DNA of 64,000 nt from Collinsella sp. (GTDB taxonomy: Bacteria; Actinomycetota; Coriobacteriia; Coriobacteriales; Coriobacteriaceae): assembly GCA_019414055.1 (NCBI GenBank), contig DXMV01000024.1:62001-126000 (forward strand). The letters are read 5' to 3'. The position numbers and the translations under genes were made by a program. The notes below the pieces were generated by a model that was not told the DNA's origin, did no database searches, and was given only the letters and a program-made list of their open reading frames with translations. This document shows, piece by piece, positions 36,128 to 44,907 of this stretch (position 1 is the first letter of the stretch; each line of letters begins with the position of its first letter).

Positions 36128-36844
36128 TTACTTTCGACAGCCCTCTTTCCAAGCCTCGGCCGCAACCTTCCAGCGAAAACGCAAGTCGCGCTCGCGGTCG
36201 ATGAACATGATGGCAAACGCGACAAACAGCAGCACGCTCGCCACGACGATGGCGTGCAGGCCTATGCGCTCAATACACCAGTTGCCCAGCACAGCGCCAA
36301 ACACAAAGGTAAAGATCACGCCAAAGTACAGCAGGCCGTTTTCCAAAAAGCCGCGCTTGTGGGTGATGATGTAATCATCCACGTTTTGCAGTGCGTTGCG
36401 CAAGTTGCCGATGCACATGGTCGTGGCGATGCCGTGACCGTGGATCTTGCGGAAGCTCTCGACTTGCATACCGCAGGCAAACGAAGTGAGGCAGTTGGCG
36501 AGCAGGTTGAAATCGCCACCGGGAATAAAACTCACGCCCAGCAAGATGACGGCTTCAAAGAACACCGTCACCTGGCGCCAGTGAATCACACTGCCAAACC
36601 GCTCGTGAACCAGGTCGGCAAGCATAATGCCCACGGCAAACGACACCACGGGGAAGAAATAGCGTCCCGCCAGCGCCCAGTTGCCCTCCGAGATGCTTAC
36701 ACCCACGAGCAGGATGTTGCCCGTCTGAGCGTTTGCGAAAACATGGTCGCGCCCTATGTACGAATAGACGTCCATAAAGCCACCGGCGAGCGCCAAGATG
36801 ATGCCCAGCTCAATAGACTCCGATATCTGTTTGGCACGCTGCAT
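36128..36844 (-). CDS. DUF1275 (YoaK) family membrane protein
   Basis: A 238-residue polytopic membrane protein with about six helices. The N-terminus LGIILALAGGFMDVYSYIGRDHVFANAQTGNILLVGV is characteristic of DUF1275. Another conserved stretch, CGMQVESFRKIHGHGIATTMCIGNLRNA, follows helix 4. Function is not established in the family. The start MQRAKQISE has AGGAGG at 9 nt. It has its own terminator and is divergent from the radical SAM gene at 37098. Confidence 0.92.
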   Translation of the reverse strand: MQRAKQISESIELGIILALAGGFMDVYSYIGRDHVFANAQTGNILLVGVSISEGNWALAGRYFFPVVSFAVGIMLADLVHERFGSVIHWRQVTVFFEAVILLGVSFIPGGDFNLLANCLTSFACGMQVESFRKIHGHGIATTMCIGNLRNALQNVDDYIITHKRGFLENGLLYFGVIFTFVFGAVLGNWCIERIGLHAIVVASVLLFVAFAIMFIDRERDLRFRWKVAAEAWKEGCRK

Positions 36845-37097
36845 CGTCGTGCATCCTCCTTGTTGACGACCCTCTCGTGCGTTGGCGGAAACATAGCCGC
36901 CGTTCATACTGTAACCCATTGACAACATGGCGCGCCCACGAGACGGGTCTCCCAATGCGCAGATACACAGTCTGGAAACAAACGACACCCGCACCGACGC
37001 GCCAATCCGCCAGCTCATGTTCTCCACCAGTCTTTTTAGCCCCGTCCCAAAAAGACTGGTTACAATTACGTGCAGCATACAAACACCGGGAGGGATC

Positions 37098-39239
37098 GTG
37101 GCAAAAAAGCCTCAGCACGCTCAGAACAACCAGCGCAGTCAGCAGGGCAAACAGGGCCAGCAGCAAAAGCGCGGCGGCAAGGCGCAGGGTGGGCACACCA
37201 CTCATGCTCCAGCAGCGCCCTCACGCCCCTGGCGACCGGGCCGCGATAAGTTCCTCCCCGTCAGCCGCACCGACATGGATGCACGCGGCTGGGACCAGTG
37301 CGACTTTGTCTACATCTGCGGCGACGCCTACGTGGACCACCCCAGCTTTGGTATGGCCATCATCAGCCGCGTACTCGACGCGCACGGATACAAAGTGGGC
37401 ATTATCTGCCAGCCCGATTGGACCGACCCCGCCAGCATCACGGTGCTCGGCGAGCCGCGCCTGGGCTTTCTCGTCAGCGCCGGCAACATGGACTCCATGG
37501 TCAACCACTATTCGGTGACCAAGCACCGCCGCCACACCGACGCCTATACCCCCGGTGGCGAGGAGGGGCGCCGTCCCAACCGAGCCGTCACGGTCTACGG
37601 CAACCTCATCCGCCAGACGTTTAAGGATGCCCCCATCATTATCGGCGGCATCGAGGCGAGCCTGCGCCGTCTGGCCCACTACGACTACTGGCAGGACAAG
37701 CTCAAGCGTTCGGTACTGCTCGACTCGGGCGCCGACATCCTCATCTACGGCATGGGCGAGCACGCGATTGTCGAGATCGCCGATGCGCTCGACGCGGGAC
37801 TGCCCGTCGACCAGATCACCTATATCAACGGTACCGTCTACCGCACGGGTTCGCTCGACGAGGTCTACGACTACGACCTGCTGCCCAGCTGGGACGACCT
37901 TACCGCCGACAAGCTCAACTACGCGCGTAGCTTTAACGTGCAGCAGCAGAATATGGACCCCATCACCGGTCATCGCCTGGTAGAGCCCTACCCCAACAGC
38001 GTCTATGTGGTACAGAACCCGCCATCGGCGACGCTCACCACCGACGAGATGGACGAGGTCGCCGAGCTCCCCTACGCACGTGACTGGCATCCCGACTACG
38101 ACGCGGCGGGCGGCGTGCCGGCCTTTGTCGAGATCAAATTTTCCATCAGCTCCAACCGCGGCTGCTTTGGCGAGTGCTCGTTTTGTGCCCTCACCTTCCA
38201 CCAGGGTCGCGTGCTGCAGATGCGCAGCCACGATTCGATCATGCGCGAGGCCGAGCTGCTCACGCGCGATCCCGAGTTTAAGGGCTATATCAACGACGTG
38301 GGCGGACCGACGGCAAACTTTAGCCGTCCTGCCTGCGACAAGCAGCTCAAGCACGGCGTGTGCAAGAACAAGCGCTGCCTGTGGCCGAGCGTGTGCAAGA
38401 ACATGGTGGTCGACGAGAGCGGCTACACGCAGTTGTTGCGCGACCTGCGCCAGCTGCCGGGCGTCAAAAAGGTCTTCGTGCGCAGCGGCATCCGCTTTGA
38501 CTACACCATGGCCGATGCCTCGGACGAGTTTTTGCGCGAGCTGCTGGAGCATCATGTCTCGGGCCAGCTGCGCGTAGCGCCCGAGCACGTGAGCGATGCG
38601 GTGCTGAGTGTGATGGGCAAGCCGAGCCGCGCCGTCTACGATGCGTTCTGCCGTAAATTTGAACGCCTGAACCGCGAATACGGACTCAAGCAGTACGTGG
38701 TGCCGTATCTGATCTCGAGCCACCCCGGCTCGACGATGAAGGAAGCCGTGGACCTTGCCGAGGCCGTGCGCGACATGGGCTACATGCCCGAGCAGGTGCA
38801 GGACTTCTACCCCACCCCGTCCACCATGTCGACCTGCATGTACTACACCGGCGTGGACCCACGCACCATGCAGCCGATCTACGTGGCCCGCGACCCGCAC
38901 GAGAAGGCCATGCAGCGTGCGCTCATCCAGTATCGCAAGCCCGAGAACTACAAGCTCGTGCGTGAGGCGCTGGAAAAAGCCGGCCGCCGCGATCTGATTG
39001 GCTACACCAAGCATTGCCTGATTCGCCCCGTGCCGCCACGCCCGGGCCAGACATCTGCTGGCGGGGGGCATGGCACCGGCAAGAAGGGCGGCAAGGCCCA
39101 CGGTGGCTCTGGCGGCGCCGGCAAGGGACCCAAAGGCAGCAAGGGGCACGGCGGCATGTCGCGCGCACAGAACACTGCCGGTCGCAATCGCGCAGCCCAA
39201 GGGCGTCAGGGCGCCAACGGAGGCGGGCGTCGCAACTAG
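37098..39239 (+). CDS. YgiQ family radical SAM protein
   Basis: A radical SAM protein of 713 residues. The 4Fe-4S motif is SSNRGCFGECSFCALTFHQG (CxxxCxxC). N-terminal YgiQ features include FVYICGDAYVDHPSFG and IIIGGIEASLRRLAHYDYW. The cluster of cysteines CDKQLKHGVCKNKRCLWPSVC and the substrate domain (PGSTMKEAVDLAEAVRDMGY) are family-typical. The role is unknown. The N-terminal 45 and C-terminal 60 residues are basic, Gln- or Gly-rich extensions that may bind RNA. GTG at 37098 with GGGAGG upstream was chosen. The stop TAG overlaps the convergent CPBP stop. Confidence 0.92.
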   Translation: MAKKPQHAQNNQRSQQGKQGQQQKRGGKAQGGHTTHAPAAPSRPWRPGRDKFLPVSRTDMDARGWDQCDFVYICGDAYVDHPSFGMAIISRVLDAHGYKVGIICQPDWTDPASITVLGEPRLGFLVSAGNMDSMVNHYSVTKHRRHTDAYTPGGEEGRRPNRAVTVYGNLIRQTFKDAPIIIGGIEASLRRLAHYDYWQDKLKRSVLLDSGADILIYGMGEHAIVEIADALDAGLPVDQITYINGTVYRTGSLDEVYDYDLLPSWDDLTADKLNYARSFNVQQQNMDPITGHRLVEPYPNSVYVVQNPPSATLTTDEMDEVAELPYARDWHPDYDAAGGVPAFVEIKFSISSNRGCFGECSFCALTFHQGRVLQMRSHDSIMREAELLTRDPEFKGYINDVGGPTANFSRPACDKQLKHGVCKNKRCLWPSVCKNMVVDESGYTQLLRDLRQLPGVKKVFVRSGIRFDYTMADASDEFLRELLEHHVSGQLRVAPEHVSDAVLSVMGKPSRAVYDAFCRKFERLNREYGLKQYVVPYLISSHPGSTMKEAVDLAEAVRDMGYMPEQVQDFYPTPSTMSTCMYYTGVDPRTMQPIYVARDPHEKAMQRALIQYRKPENYKLVREALEKAGRRDLIGYTKHCLIRPVPPRPGQTSAGGGHGTGKKGGKAHGGSGGAGKGPKGSKGHGGMSRAQNTAGRNRAAQGRQGANGGGRRN

Positions 39240-40147
39240 GGCAGCGGTGCGCTCGCTGCGTCCATCCCACACGCGTGGCGCAGCGAGCGCATTGCCTCAA
39301 CGAGGATGACGCCGGCGATAGCGACCGTGATTATCACGTCGAGCGGTGTGTTCACAAACCAGAGCAACGTCATGAAATACGACCCGGCATTAAAGGCAAA
39401 GTGCAGCAGGATCGTGTAGCGGAGCTTTCCGGTCGTCACGAGCACCCAACCAAAGATGAGGCCGGCGGCACCCGCGTAGCAACCCTGCACCCAATTCATG
39501 TGCATAAAACCGAAGATTGCCGCCTGCAGTACAATCGCCGCTGCGATACCCCACGTGCTTGGGGCCGCCCAGGGCACCATGGCGCCGCCCTGCGCGCTCG
39601 CACGACGCCGGCGCTTCCAAAGTGGGCGGCACTGCGGATTAAACGCTCGGAGCGAAAACTCAAAAATAATGCCGCGCACCAGCAGCTCTTCACAAAATGG
39701 GGCACCGAGCACCGTAGTCAGGACGGCGAGATAGCTGGTGTCGCCCATGCCTGTTTCCTCGACAAGCTCGCTGTAGTCAGCCGCCGCCTCGGGCAACAGC
39801 GACAGCACGGCGTCGGTCACGTAGCCAACGACCACCTGCAGGGCCAGGCCAATCACGATAACGCAGGCGATGCGTTTCCACGCCCCACGCGCTCCCCCGC
39901 CGAGCGGACGCTCGCTTTGCCAGCGTGCCATAAACGAACGCGGCCACAGATAACGCCACCACAGCAGCGCCATCAAAAACGATGCCGTTTGAGCGGCGGC
40001 CTGAAGCAATTGGATGTCGAGATCATCGATCGAAAAACCCATGAACACCGATGCGACGCCAAGGGCGGAGAACAAAACGACGCTCAGGGCAATATCGGCA
40101 GCGACGACGCCAAAACAGGCAAGCGCCCAAATCATCGCATTGAGCAT
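39236..40147 (-). CDS. CPBP family intramembrane metalloprotease
   Basis: A 303-residue membrane protein of the CAAX protease/bacteriocin-processing (Abi) family. Motif 1 is PFCEELLVRGIIFEF (EExxxR), motif 2 HMNWVQGCYAGAAGLIFG, and motif 3 LLHFAFNAGSYF supplies the last His. The start MLNAMIW has GAGGAGG 6 nt upstream. Its 3' end contains a 13-bp hairpin (TGCGCTCGCTGCG with CGCAGCGAGCGCA, 39248-39291) that may help stop the convergent ygiQ transcript inside the coding region. No bacteriocin gene is adjacent. Confidence 0.88.
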   Translation of the reverse strand: MLNAMIWALACFGVVAADIALSVVLFSALGVASVFMGFSIDDLDIQLLQAAAQTASFLMALLWWRYLWPRSFMARWQSERPLGGGARGAWKRIACVIVIGLALQVVVGYVTDAVLSLLPEAAADYSELVEETGMGDTSYLAVLTTVLGAPFCEELLVRGIIFEFSLRAFNPQCRPLWKRRRRASAQGGAMVPWAAPSTWGIAAAIVLQAAIFGFMHMNWVQGCYAGAAGLIFGWVLVTTGKLRYTILLHFAFNAGSYFMTLLWFVNTPLDVIITVAIAGVILVEAMRSLRHACGMDAASAPLP

Positions 40148-40164
40148 GCCAACCTCCTCAAAAC

Positions 40165-40222
40165 CCGGCACTTGGGGACGTTCCTTAACTGCCGGCAGAA
40201 AAGGAACGTCCCCAAGTGCCGG
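40165..40222. repeat. GGGGAC-type REP-like hairpin
   Basis: A perfect 22-bp inverted repeat (40165-40186 with 40201-40222, core CACTTGGGGACGTTCC) encloses a 14-nt loop, CTGCCGGCAG plus flanks, that is itself palindromic. A half-copy sharing about 23 bases lies at 51697-51740. It sits between the RelB-like and CPBP genes. Confidence 0.75.
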
Positions 40223-40235
40223 CAGTTTGGGACAG

Positions 40236-40439
40236 TCATTGTTGATGAGAATCGGGCACAATGCCAAAAGCCCCGTTGGGCGAGATGTCGAACGGGAAGG
40301 TGCCGCAGCGATTGAACGCGGCGATAAACATGCGGATGGCGTTGGACGGCGTGGTGCCCACGAGCTGGGTTGCCGCCGCGAAGGCTGCCTTCTCCTCGGG
40401 CAAGACCTTCGCGACTACGGGGGTCATGTGTTCTGCCAT
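40236..40439 (-). CDS. Orphan RelB/DinJ-like antitoxin
   Basis: A 67-residue protein with a ribbon-helix-helix pattern: MTPVVAKVLPEEKAAFAAATQLVGTTPSNAIRMFIAAFNRCGTFPFDI closely follows DinJ-type antitoxins. The start is MAEHMTPVV with AAGGAAGC upstream. No YafQ/RelE toxin follows; the next 70 bases are a REP-like hairpin and then a protease gene. An orphan antitoxin or a decayed TA locus is likely. Repeated GGTATT motifs upstream could be its operator. Confidence 0.75.
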   Translation of the reverse strand: MAEHMTPVVAKVLPEEKAAFAAATQLVGTTPSNAIRMFIAAFNRCGTFPFDISPNGAFGIVPDSHQQ

Positions 40440-40553
40440 GGCGCTTCCTTTTTGAAACGACGGTAGTGCGGATAGATGCGGGCCACGCGGCTGGGCGACG
40501 GGCTGTGAAGGCAACCCGATTGGCCCGCATCCGGAGTTTGTTTCTGCGGCGTT

Positions 40554-40598
40554 GGTATTACTTGGTATTCCTAAGTATTACCCCGCAGTTAGAATACC
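40554..40598. promoter_or_regulatory. Clustered GGTATT half-sites upstream of the antitoxin
   Basis: GGTATT occurs at 40554-40559 and 40564-40569, and its complement AATACC at 40593-40598. A related TATTACC is at 40576-40582. Read on the minus strand these lie about 115-160 nt upstream of the antitoxin ATG in an AT-rich promoter-like stretch. They resemble operators bound cooperatively by ribbon-helix-helix antitoxins. Confidence 0.4.
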
Positions 40599-40654
40599 AC
40601 ACCCGACCCCATAGGGACGGAGGAAAACGAATCATTTTGTTGCTGAGTTAGTTT

Positions 40655-42031
40655 TTAGAGCGTGATGATGCCCGAGATATCGAGGGCCTGAGCGTCGGCG
40701 ACATCGTGCGTGGCAAGCAACAGCATACGGCCGTCGAGCAGATCGAGCACGACCTTAGTCGTCGCATCGCGCGCAGCGGTATCTAAACCGGTAAAGGGCT
40801 CGTCCAGAATAACGACGCAGCCGCCACACAGCAGGGCGCGGGCGATCTCGACGCGACGGCGCTGCCCGCCCGAAAGCTCGGCCACGCGAGCATGCACATC
40901 GATTCCCGGCACCAGCAGGCGCAGCAATGCCGCGGCGCTCGAAGCATCCACACGCGCATCGGCGCACACCAGCACGTTATCCAAAGCCGAGACGCCCTCT
41001 ACCAGACGTGCATCCTGAAACACCATCGAGCACGGCGCGCACTCCCCCGCTGCCAACGAAAGCAGCGTCGACTTGCCCATGCCCGAAGCGCCCATCACAC
41101 AGATACGCCCACCCGCAGGCACGTTGAGCACTAGACCATCCAGCGCCGGCGCCCAGGGCGCACGATCGCCCACGGCAAGCGCAAGCTCCGCTGCGGCGCC
41201 ATCGCTCGCGGCCCCCGCACGCCCGCGAGCGCCGCGCCCATGCGCCCGCACGGCTGCGCGCCACGCCACGGGTCCCGAAACCCGCAGCAGCCACACCAGC
41301 ACGCGCTCACACGCCCACGAGGCGGCAACGACCAGCACGGTCCACGCCAGCAAATCAGCCGTCTCAATCAAAAGCTTTGCCTGATAGATGCGCTCACCCA
41401 CGGTGCCCGTCGCCATGCCGATAAGCTCCGCCGCCACGCCGGCCTTCCAGCTCATGCCGATCGCGGCGCGGGCGCACGAAAGCACAAACGGCAGGACTTC
41501 GCGCCAGGTATGGGCGCAAAACAGGCGCCAGCCGCGCACGCCATGCAGACGGAACATCTGCTCCAGCGGTTTATTCACCTGTGCCAAGCCCTCGGCCAGC
41601 GAAAAATACACGCCCGGCAGCGCCATCAAAAAGACTGCCGCGATGCTCACGCGCGCCGACCCCAACCAAATGAGCAGCAGGACCACCACGCAGGCAACCG
41701 GCGTCGCCTTTACAAACGACAGCGCCGGAGCCACCAGGTGCGCAAACGCCCGCGAACGTGACGAAATCCCGGCAAGCACGCCGCCGCACACCGCGGCAAG
41801 CGCCAGCCCACCCAGTATCCGCGCGCCCGAGCCCGCCAAAATCGCCCAGGTACCGCCATCGCACACCAAGCGCAGCAGCGCCAAGGCAACAGCACCCGGC
41901 CCCGGCAAGATCAGCGGCTGCGCCACCAGCGCCGCCACCAGCATCCACACGGCAAGCCAAAAGGCGGCGACGGCACCTGCTGCCGCCACCGCCTTCATAC
42001 GCTCTGTCATTTGTCGAGCAAACGCACGCAC
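40655..42031 (-). CDS. Fused ABC permease-ATPase, NitT/TauT (SsuC-SsuB) type
   Basis: One 458-residue chain joins a permease with about six helices (1-250) to an ATPase (about 285-458). The permease EAA loop is EQMFRLHGVRGWRLFCAHTWREVLPFVL. The ATPase has Walker A MGASGMGKST, the signature LSGGQRRRVEIARALL, Walker B CVVILDEPFTGLD and the switch His in LLATHDVADA. These are normally separate subunits. GTG at 42031 has GGAG 6 nt upstream and lies 3 nt after the binding-protein stop. The ATPase part is short (about 175 residues). Substrate unknown; cotranscription with the hydrogenase hints at a cofactor, metal or redox substrate. Confidence 0.88.
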   Translation of the reverse strand: MRAFARQMTERMKAVAAAGAVAAFWLAVWMLVAALVAQPLILPGPGAVALALLRLVCDGGTWAILAGSGARILGGLALAAVCGGVLAGISSRSRAFAHLVAPALSFVKATPVACVVVLLLIWLGSARVSIAAVFLMALPGVYFSLAEGLAQVNKPLEQMFRLHGVRGWRLFCAHTWREVLPFVLSCARAAIGMSWKAGVAAELIGMATGTVGERIYQAKLLIETADLLAWTVLVVAASWACERVLVWLLRVSGPVAWRAAVRAHGRGARGRAGAASDGAAAELALAVGDRAPWAPALDGLVLNVPAGGRICVMGASGMGKSTLLSLAAGECAPCSMVFQDARLVEGVSALDNVLVCADARVDASSAAALLRLLVPGIDVHARVAELSGGQRRRVEIARALLCGGCVVILDEPFTGLDTAARDATTKVVLDLLDGRMLLLATHDVADAQALDISGIITL

Positions 42032-42034
42032 GGG

Positions 42035-43093
42035 CTACTCCATGTAGTAGAAATCATCAGCCGGGAGCTTGCCGCCCACGGCGCTCGCGTCCGCGTCGGC
42101 CAGCACCTGCAGATACCCACTAAGCGCCGCCTTCATATCCTTGCCCGTCTGGCACACAAGCATGCACCCGGGAATCGCCTTCTCGGCGATCTTGGCGTTG
42201 TCCACGATGCCGGCATCGACCACGGCCTGCGCCCAGTCTGCCGGCGCCGCATTGACGGCCTTAACGCTCGCCGCATGGCAGCTCAAGAACTCCGCCACAG
42301 CCTCGGGATGTTCCTCGGCAAACGCGCGGCGCACCACGGTCACGCCCGTCAGCAGGCGCGAACCCGTGTCACCTGCCAGCTCGTCCCACACATCGGTCAG
42401 ACTTACCGGCGCTGACAGCTTGCCTTCGCTCTTGGCGATGGCAGCGGTCTTGAACGGCTCCGGCAGCACGCCCACGGCAGACGGATCGGCAAGCAGGGCC
42501 GACAGCACCTCGGTGGGCTCGCTCTTAAACTCGAGCGTCACCTGGCCGGTCAGGCCCGCGCGCTCCAGCAGGAAGTTCATGACGTACTCTGGCGTGGTGC
42601 CCTTGCCCGTCATGTAGACGGTGCGACCCGCTAGATCGCCAAACGAGGCCACATTCGCGTCGCCCGTCACTACGTTCAGCACGCCCAGCGTGTTGATGTC
42701 GATGACCTGGACCGCGCCCTCGGTCTTGTTGTAGAGCACGCTCGCCACGTTGGCGGGCACCAGGGCAATGTCGATATCGCCCTGAATGATCTTGGGCACA
42801 ATCTCGTCGGCGGCAGTGTTGATCGCAAAGTCGAACTCATTGTCCGTCTCGCCATCGGCAGCCTGGTCCATAAACTGCGCCAGGCCAATCGAGGTCGGCC
42901 CCTTGAGCGAGGCGACGTGCACCTCAACCGGCTCCGCGGCGGCACCGTCAGCGGCAGACCCGGCAGCCGAACCCGCGGCGGACCCGGCACCGGCAGCCCC
43001 GCCGCCACAGCCCGCGAGCGCAAGCGACAGGGCGCCCGCGGCGAGCGCCGAGGCAAACCCCCGGCGCGACATCTCAAAATCAAACGCGCGCAT
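42035..43093 (-). CDS. ABC substrate-binding lipoprotein, NitT/TauT type
   Basis: About 352 residues with a signal peptide containing SRRGFAS, which fits a twin-arginine signal, and a lipobox LALAGC. A Gly/Ala/Ser linker follows, then a periplasmic-type binding fold: VHVASLKGPTSIGLAQFMDQ, KIIQGDIDIALVPANVASVLYNK, VYMTGKGTTPEYVMNFLL. This is the NMT1/SsuA-like pattern seen for thiamine precursors, sulfonates and nitrate, so the ligand cannot be named. It begins 2 nt after the hydrogenase stop and ends 3 nt before the fused transporter. Confidence 0.88.
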   Translation of the reverse strand: MRAFDFEMSRRGFASALAAGALSLALAGCGGGAAGAGSAAGSAAGSAADGAAAEPVEVHVASLKGPTSIGLAQFMDQAADGETDNEFDFAINTAADEIVPKIIQGDIDIALVPANVASVLYNKTEGAVQVIDINTLGVLNVVTGDANVASFGDLAGRTVYMTGKGTTPEYVMNFLLERAGLTGQVTLEFKSEPTEVLSALLADPSAVGVLPEPFKTAAIAKSEGKLSAPVSLTDVWDELAGDTGSRLLTGVTVVRRAFAEEHPEAVAEFLSCHAASVKAVNAAPADWAQAVVDAGIVDNAKIAEKAIPGCMLVCQTGKDMKAALSGYLQVLADADASAVGGKLPADDFYYME

Positions 43094-43095
43094 CG

Positions 43096-44907
43096 CTAGC
43101 ACGTCCCCTCGTTAGGCATCGACCAGGCGTGATGGTCGGTATGCAGCAGTTCCTCGGCCAGCGGCGAGAGCGGCTCGCCCAAGAACTCGCGGTAGCACGC
43201 CTGGACATCGGGGTTCTCGTGCGAGAAGCGAATGTCCGCAGCGGCATCCAGACCCCACAGCACCTGACCGCGCTCGGCTGCCAGCTCACAGCCGTCGTGG
43301 ATGGGTTGACCGCCGCCACCGACGCAGCCGCCCGGGCACGCCATGACCTCAACGAAGTCATAGCTCACGCGGCCGTCGCGAATCGCGTCGAGCAGACGGG
43401 CGGCGTTGCCCAGCCCGTGCGCTACGGCGACGCGCACCTTGGTGCCATCGATATCGGCCACGGCTTCCTTCCAGCCGTCCAGGCCGCGCACGTCGGTAAA
43501 GAAGTCGGCGTCGGGATTCTTGCCCGTCACCAGGTAATATGCCGAGCGCACGGCGGCCTCCATCACGCCGCCCGTGGCGCCAAAGATCACACCCGCGCCC
43601 GTGCCAAAGCCCAGCGGCGTATCGAGCGGCTCCTCAACCAGCGTATCCACGCTCACGTGGTTCGCGCGGATCATGCGCACCATCTCGCGCACCGTCAGCG
43701 CAACGTCAACGTCGGGCGTGCCGTCCTCGCCCACCATGCTCGGCAGCGCGCACTCGGCCTTCTTGGCCGTGCACGGCATCACGGACACCACAAACAGGCG
43801 CTCGGGCTCCACGCCCAGCACCTTGGCGTAGTAGGTCTTGGCGATGGCGCCGAACATCTGCTGCGGCGACTTGGACGTGGACAGGCTATCGACAAACTCC
43901 GGATAGCGTGCCTTTACAAAGCGTACCCAGCCCGGGCAGCAGCTCGTGAACATGGGCCAGCCGCGGCTGTCGCCCTCGCCCTTGGCGGCCTTACCCAGGC
44001 GCTCGAGCAGCTCGGAGCCCTCCTCCATAATGGTGAGATCAGCCGAGAAGTCGGTGTCGAACACGTACTCAAAGCCCACGCGGCGCAGCGCGCAGGCCAG
44101 ACGCTCGACGGTAGCCTCCTCGCGTGAAATGCCGAGCTCCTCGCCCCAGGCGCTACGCACGGCCGGCGCAATCTGCACCAGCACGATCTTGTCGGGATCG
44201 GCGATGGCGTCGAACACGGTCTCGGTATCGTCACGCTCGCGCAGGGCGCCCGTCGGGCAATGCGTAATGCACTGGCCGCACGCGACGCAATCGGTCTTGC
44301 CGATCGGCGCACGCCCGCGGGTGCCCACGGCGGTATGCGTAGCGCGGTTGGTCAGGTCCCAAATCCCTAAGCCCTGCACGCTCTCGCACACCTTGATGCA
44401 GCGCATGCATTTGATGCACTTGTCGTTATCGCGGATGATGGGGAAATCGAAGTCCCAGCCCTCGCGCGCCAGGTGCTGCTCGTACGGCAGATAGAAGATG
44501 CCCAGGTCGTTGGCGATGGTCTGCAGGTTGCAGTTACCACTGCGCACGCAGCTCGTACAGCGAGAGTCGTGCTGGGACAGCAGCAGCTGCACGTTGGTGC
44601 GACGCGCCTCGCGGGCCTTGGGGCTGTTGGTGTGGACCACCATGCCATCGAGCACGTAGTTGTTGCAGGCGGCAACCAGCTGGTCGCAGCCCTCAACCTC
44701 GACCACGCACACACGGCAACCGCCGATCTCGTTTAGATCGCGCAGGTAACACAGGGTGGGAATCTGGATGCCGACGGACTTGGCCGCGTCCAGGATCGTG
44801 GTGTGCTCGGGCACCACGACCTCGCAATTATCGATCGTGAGCTTGACCATGTTGAGTGCTCCGCTTTCGGTGTTGTCGCTGACAGTGGTTTTGTTGGGCT
44901 CTACCAT
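43096..44907 (-). CDS. hydA: [FeFe] hydrogenase catalytic subunit
   Basis: This group A [FeFe] hydrogenase exchanges H2, protons and electrons at the H-cluster. It has about 603 residues. In order: an N-terminal 2Fe-2S domain (CYLRDLNEIGGCRVCVVEVEG), a His-type cluster (HDSRCTSCVRSGNC), and two 4Fe-4S sites (CIKCMRCIKVCE and CVACGQCITHCPTG). The H-domain has FTSCCPGWVRF, VMPCTAKKAECA and ACPGGCVGGGGQP. The ATG at 44907 overlaps the upstream stop (ATGGTAG); MVKLTIDN at 44850 is an alternative start. The partner is the NuoF/GltD-type flavoprotein encoded directly upstream. No maturase genes (hydE, F or G) are in the window. Confidence 0.95.
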   Translation of the reverse strand: MVEPNKTTVSDNTESGALNMVKLTIDNCEVVVPEHTTILDAAKSVGIQIPTLCYLRDLNEIGGCRVCVVEVEGCDQLVAACNNYVLDGMVVHTNSPKAREARRTNVQLLLSQHDSRCTSCVRSGNCNLQTIANDLGIFYLPYEQHLAREGWDFDFPIIRDNDKCIKCMRCIKVCESVQGLGIWDLTNRATHTAVGTRGRAPIGKTDCVACGQCITHCPTGALRERDDTETVFDAIADPDKIVLVQIAPAVRSAWGEELGISREEATVERLACALRRVGFEYVFDTDFSADLTIMEEGSELLERLGKAAKGEGDSRGWPMFTSCCPGWVRFVKARYPEFVDSLSTSKSPQQMFGAIAKTYYAKVLGVEPERLFVVSVMPCTAKKAECALPSMVGEDGTPDVDVALTVREMVRMIRANHVSVDTLVEEPLDTPLGFGTGAGVIFGATGGVMEAAVRSAYYLVTGKNPDADFFTDVRGLDGWKEAVADIDGTKVRVAVAHGLGNAARLLDAIRDGRVSYDFVEVMACPGGCVGGGGQPIHDGCELAAERGQVLWGLDAAADIRFSHENPDVQACYREFLGEPLSPLAEELLHTDHHAWSMPNEGTC

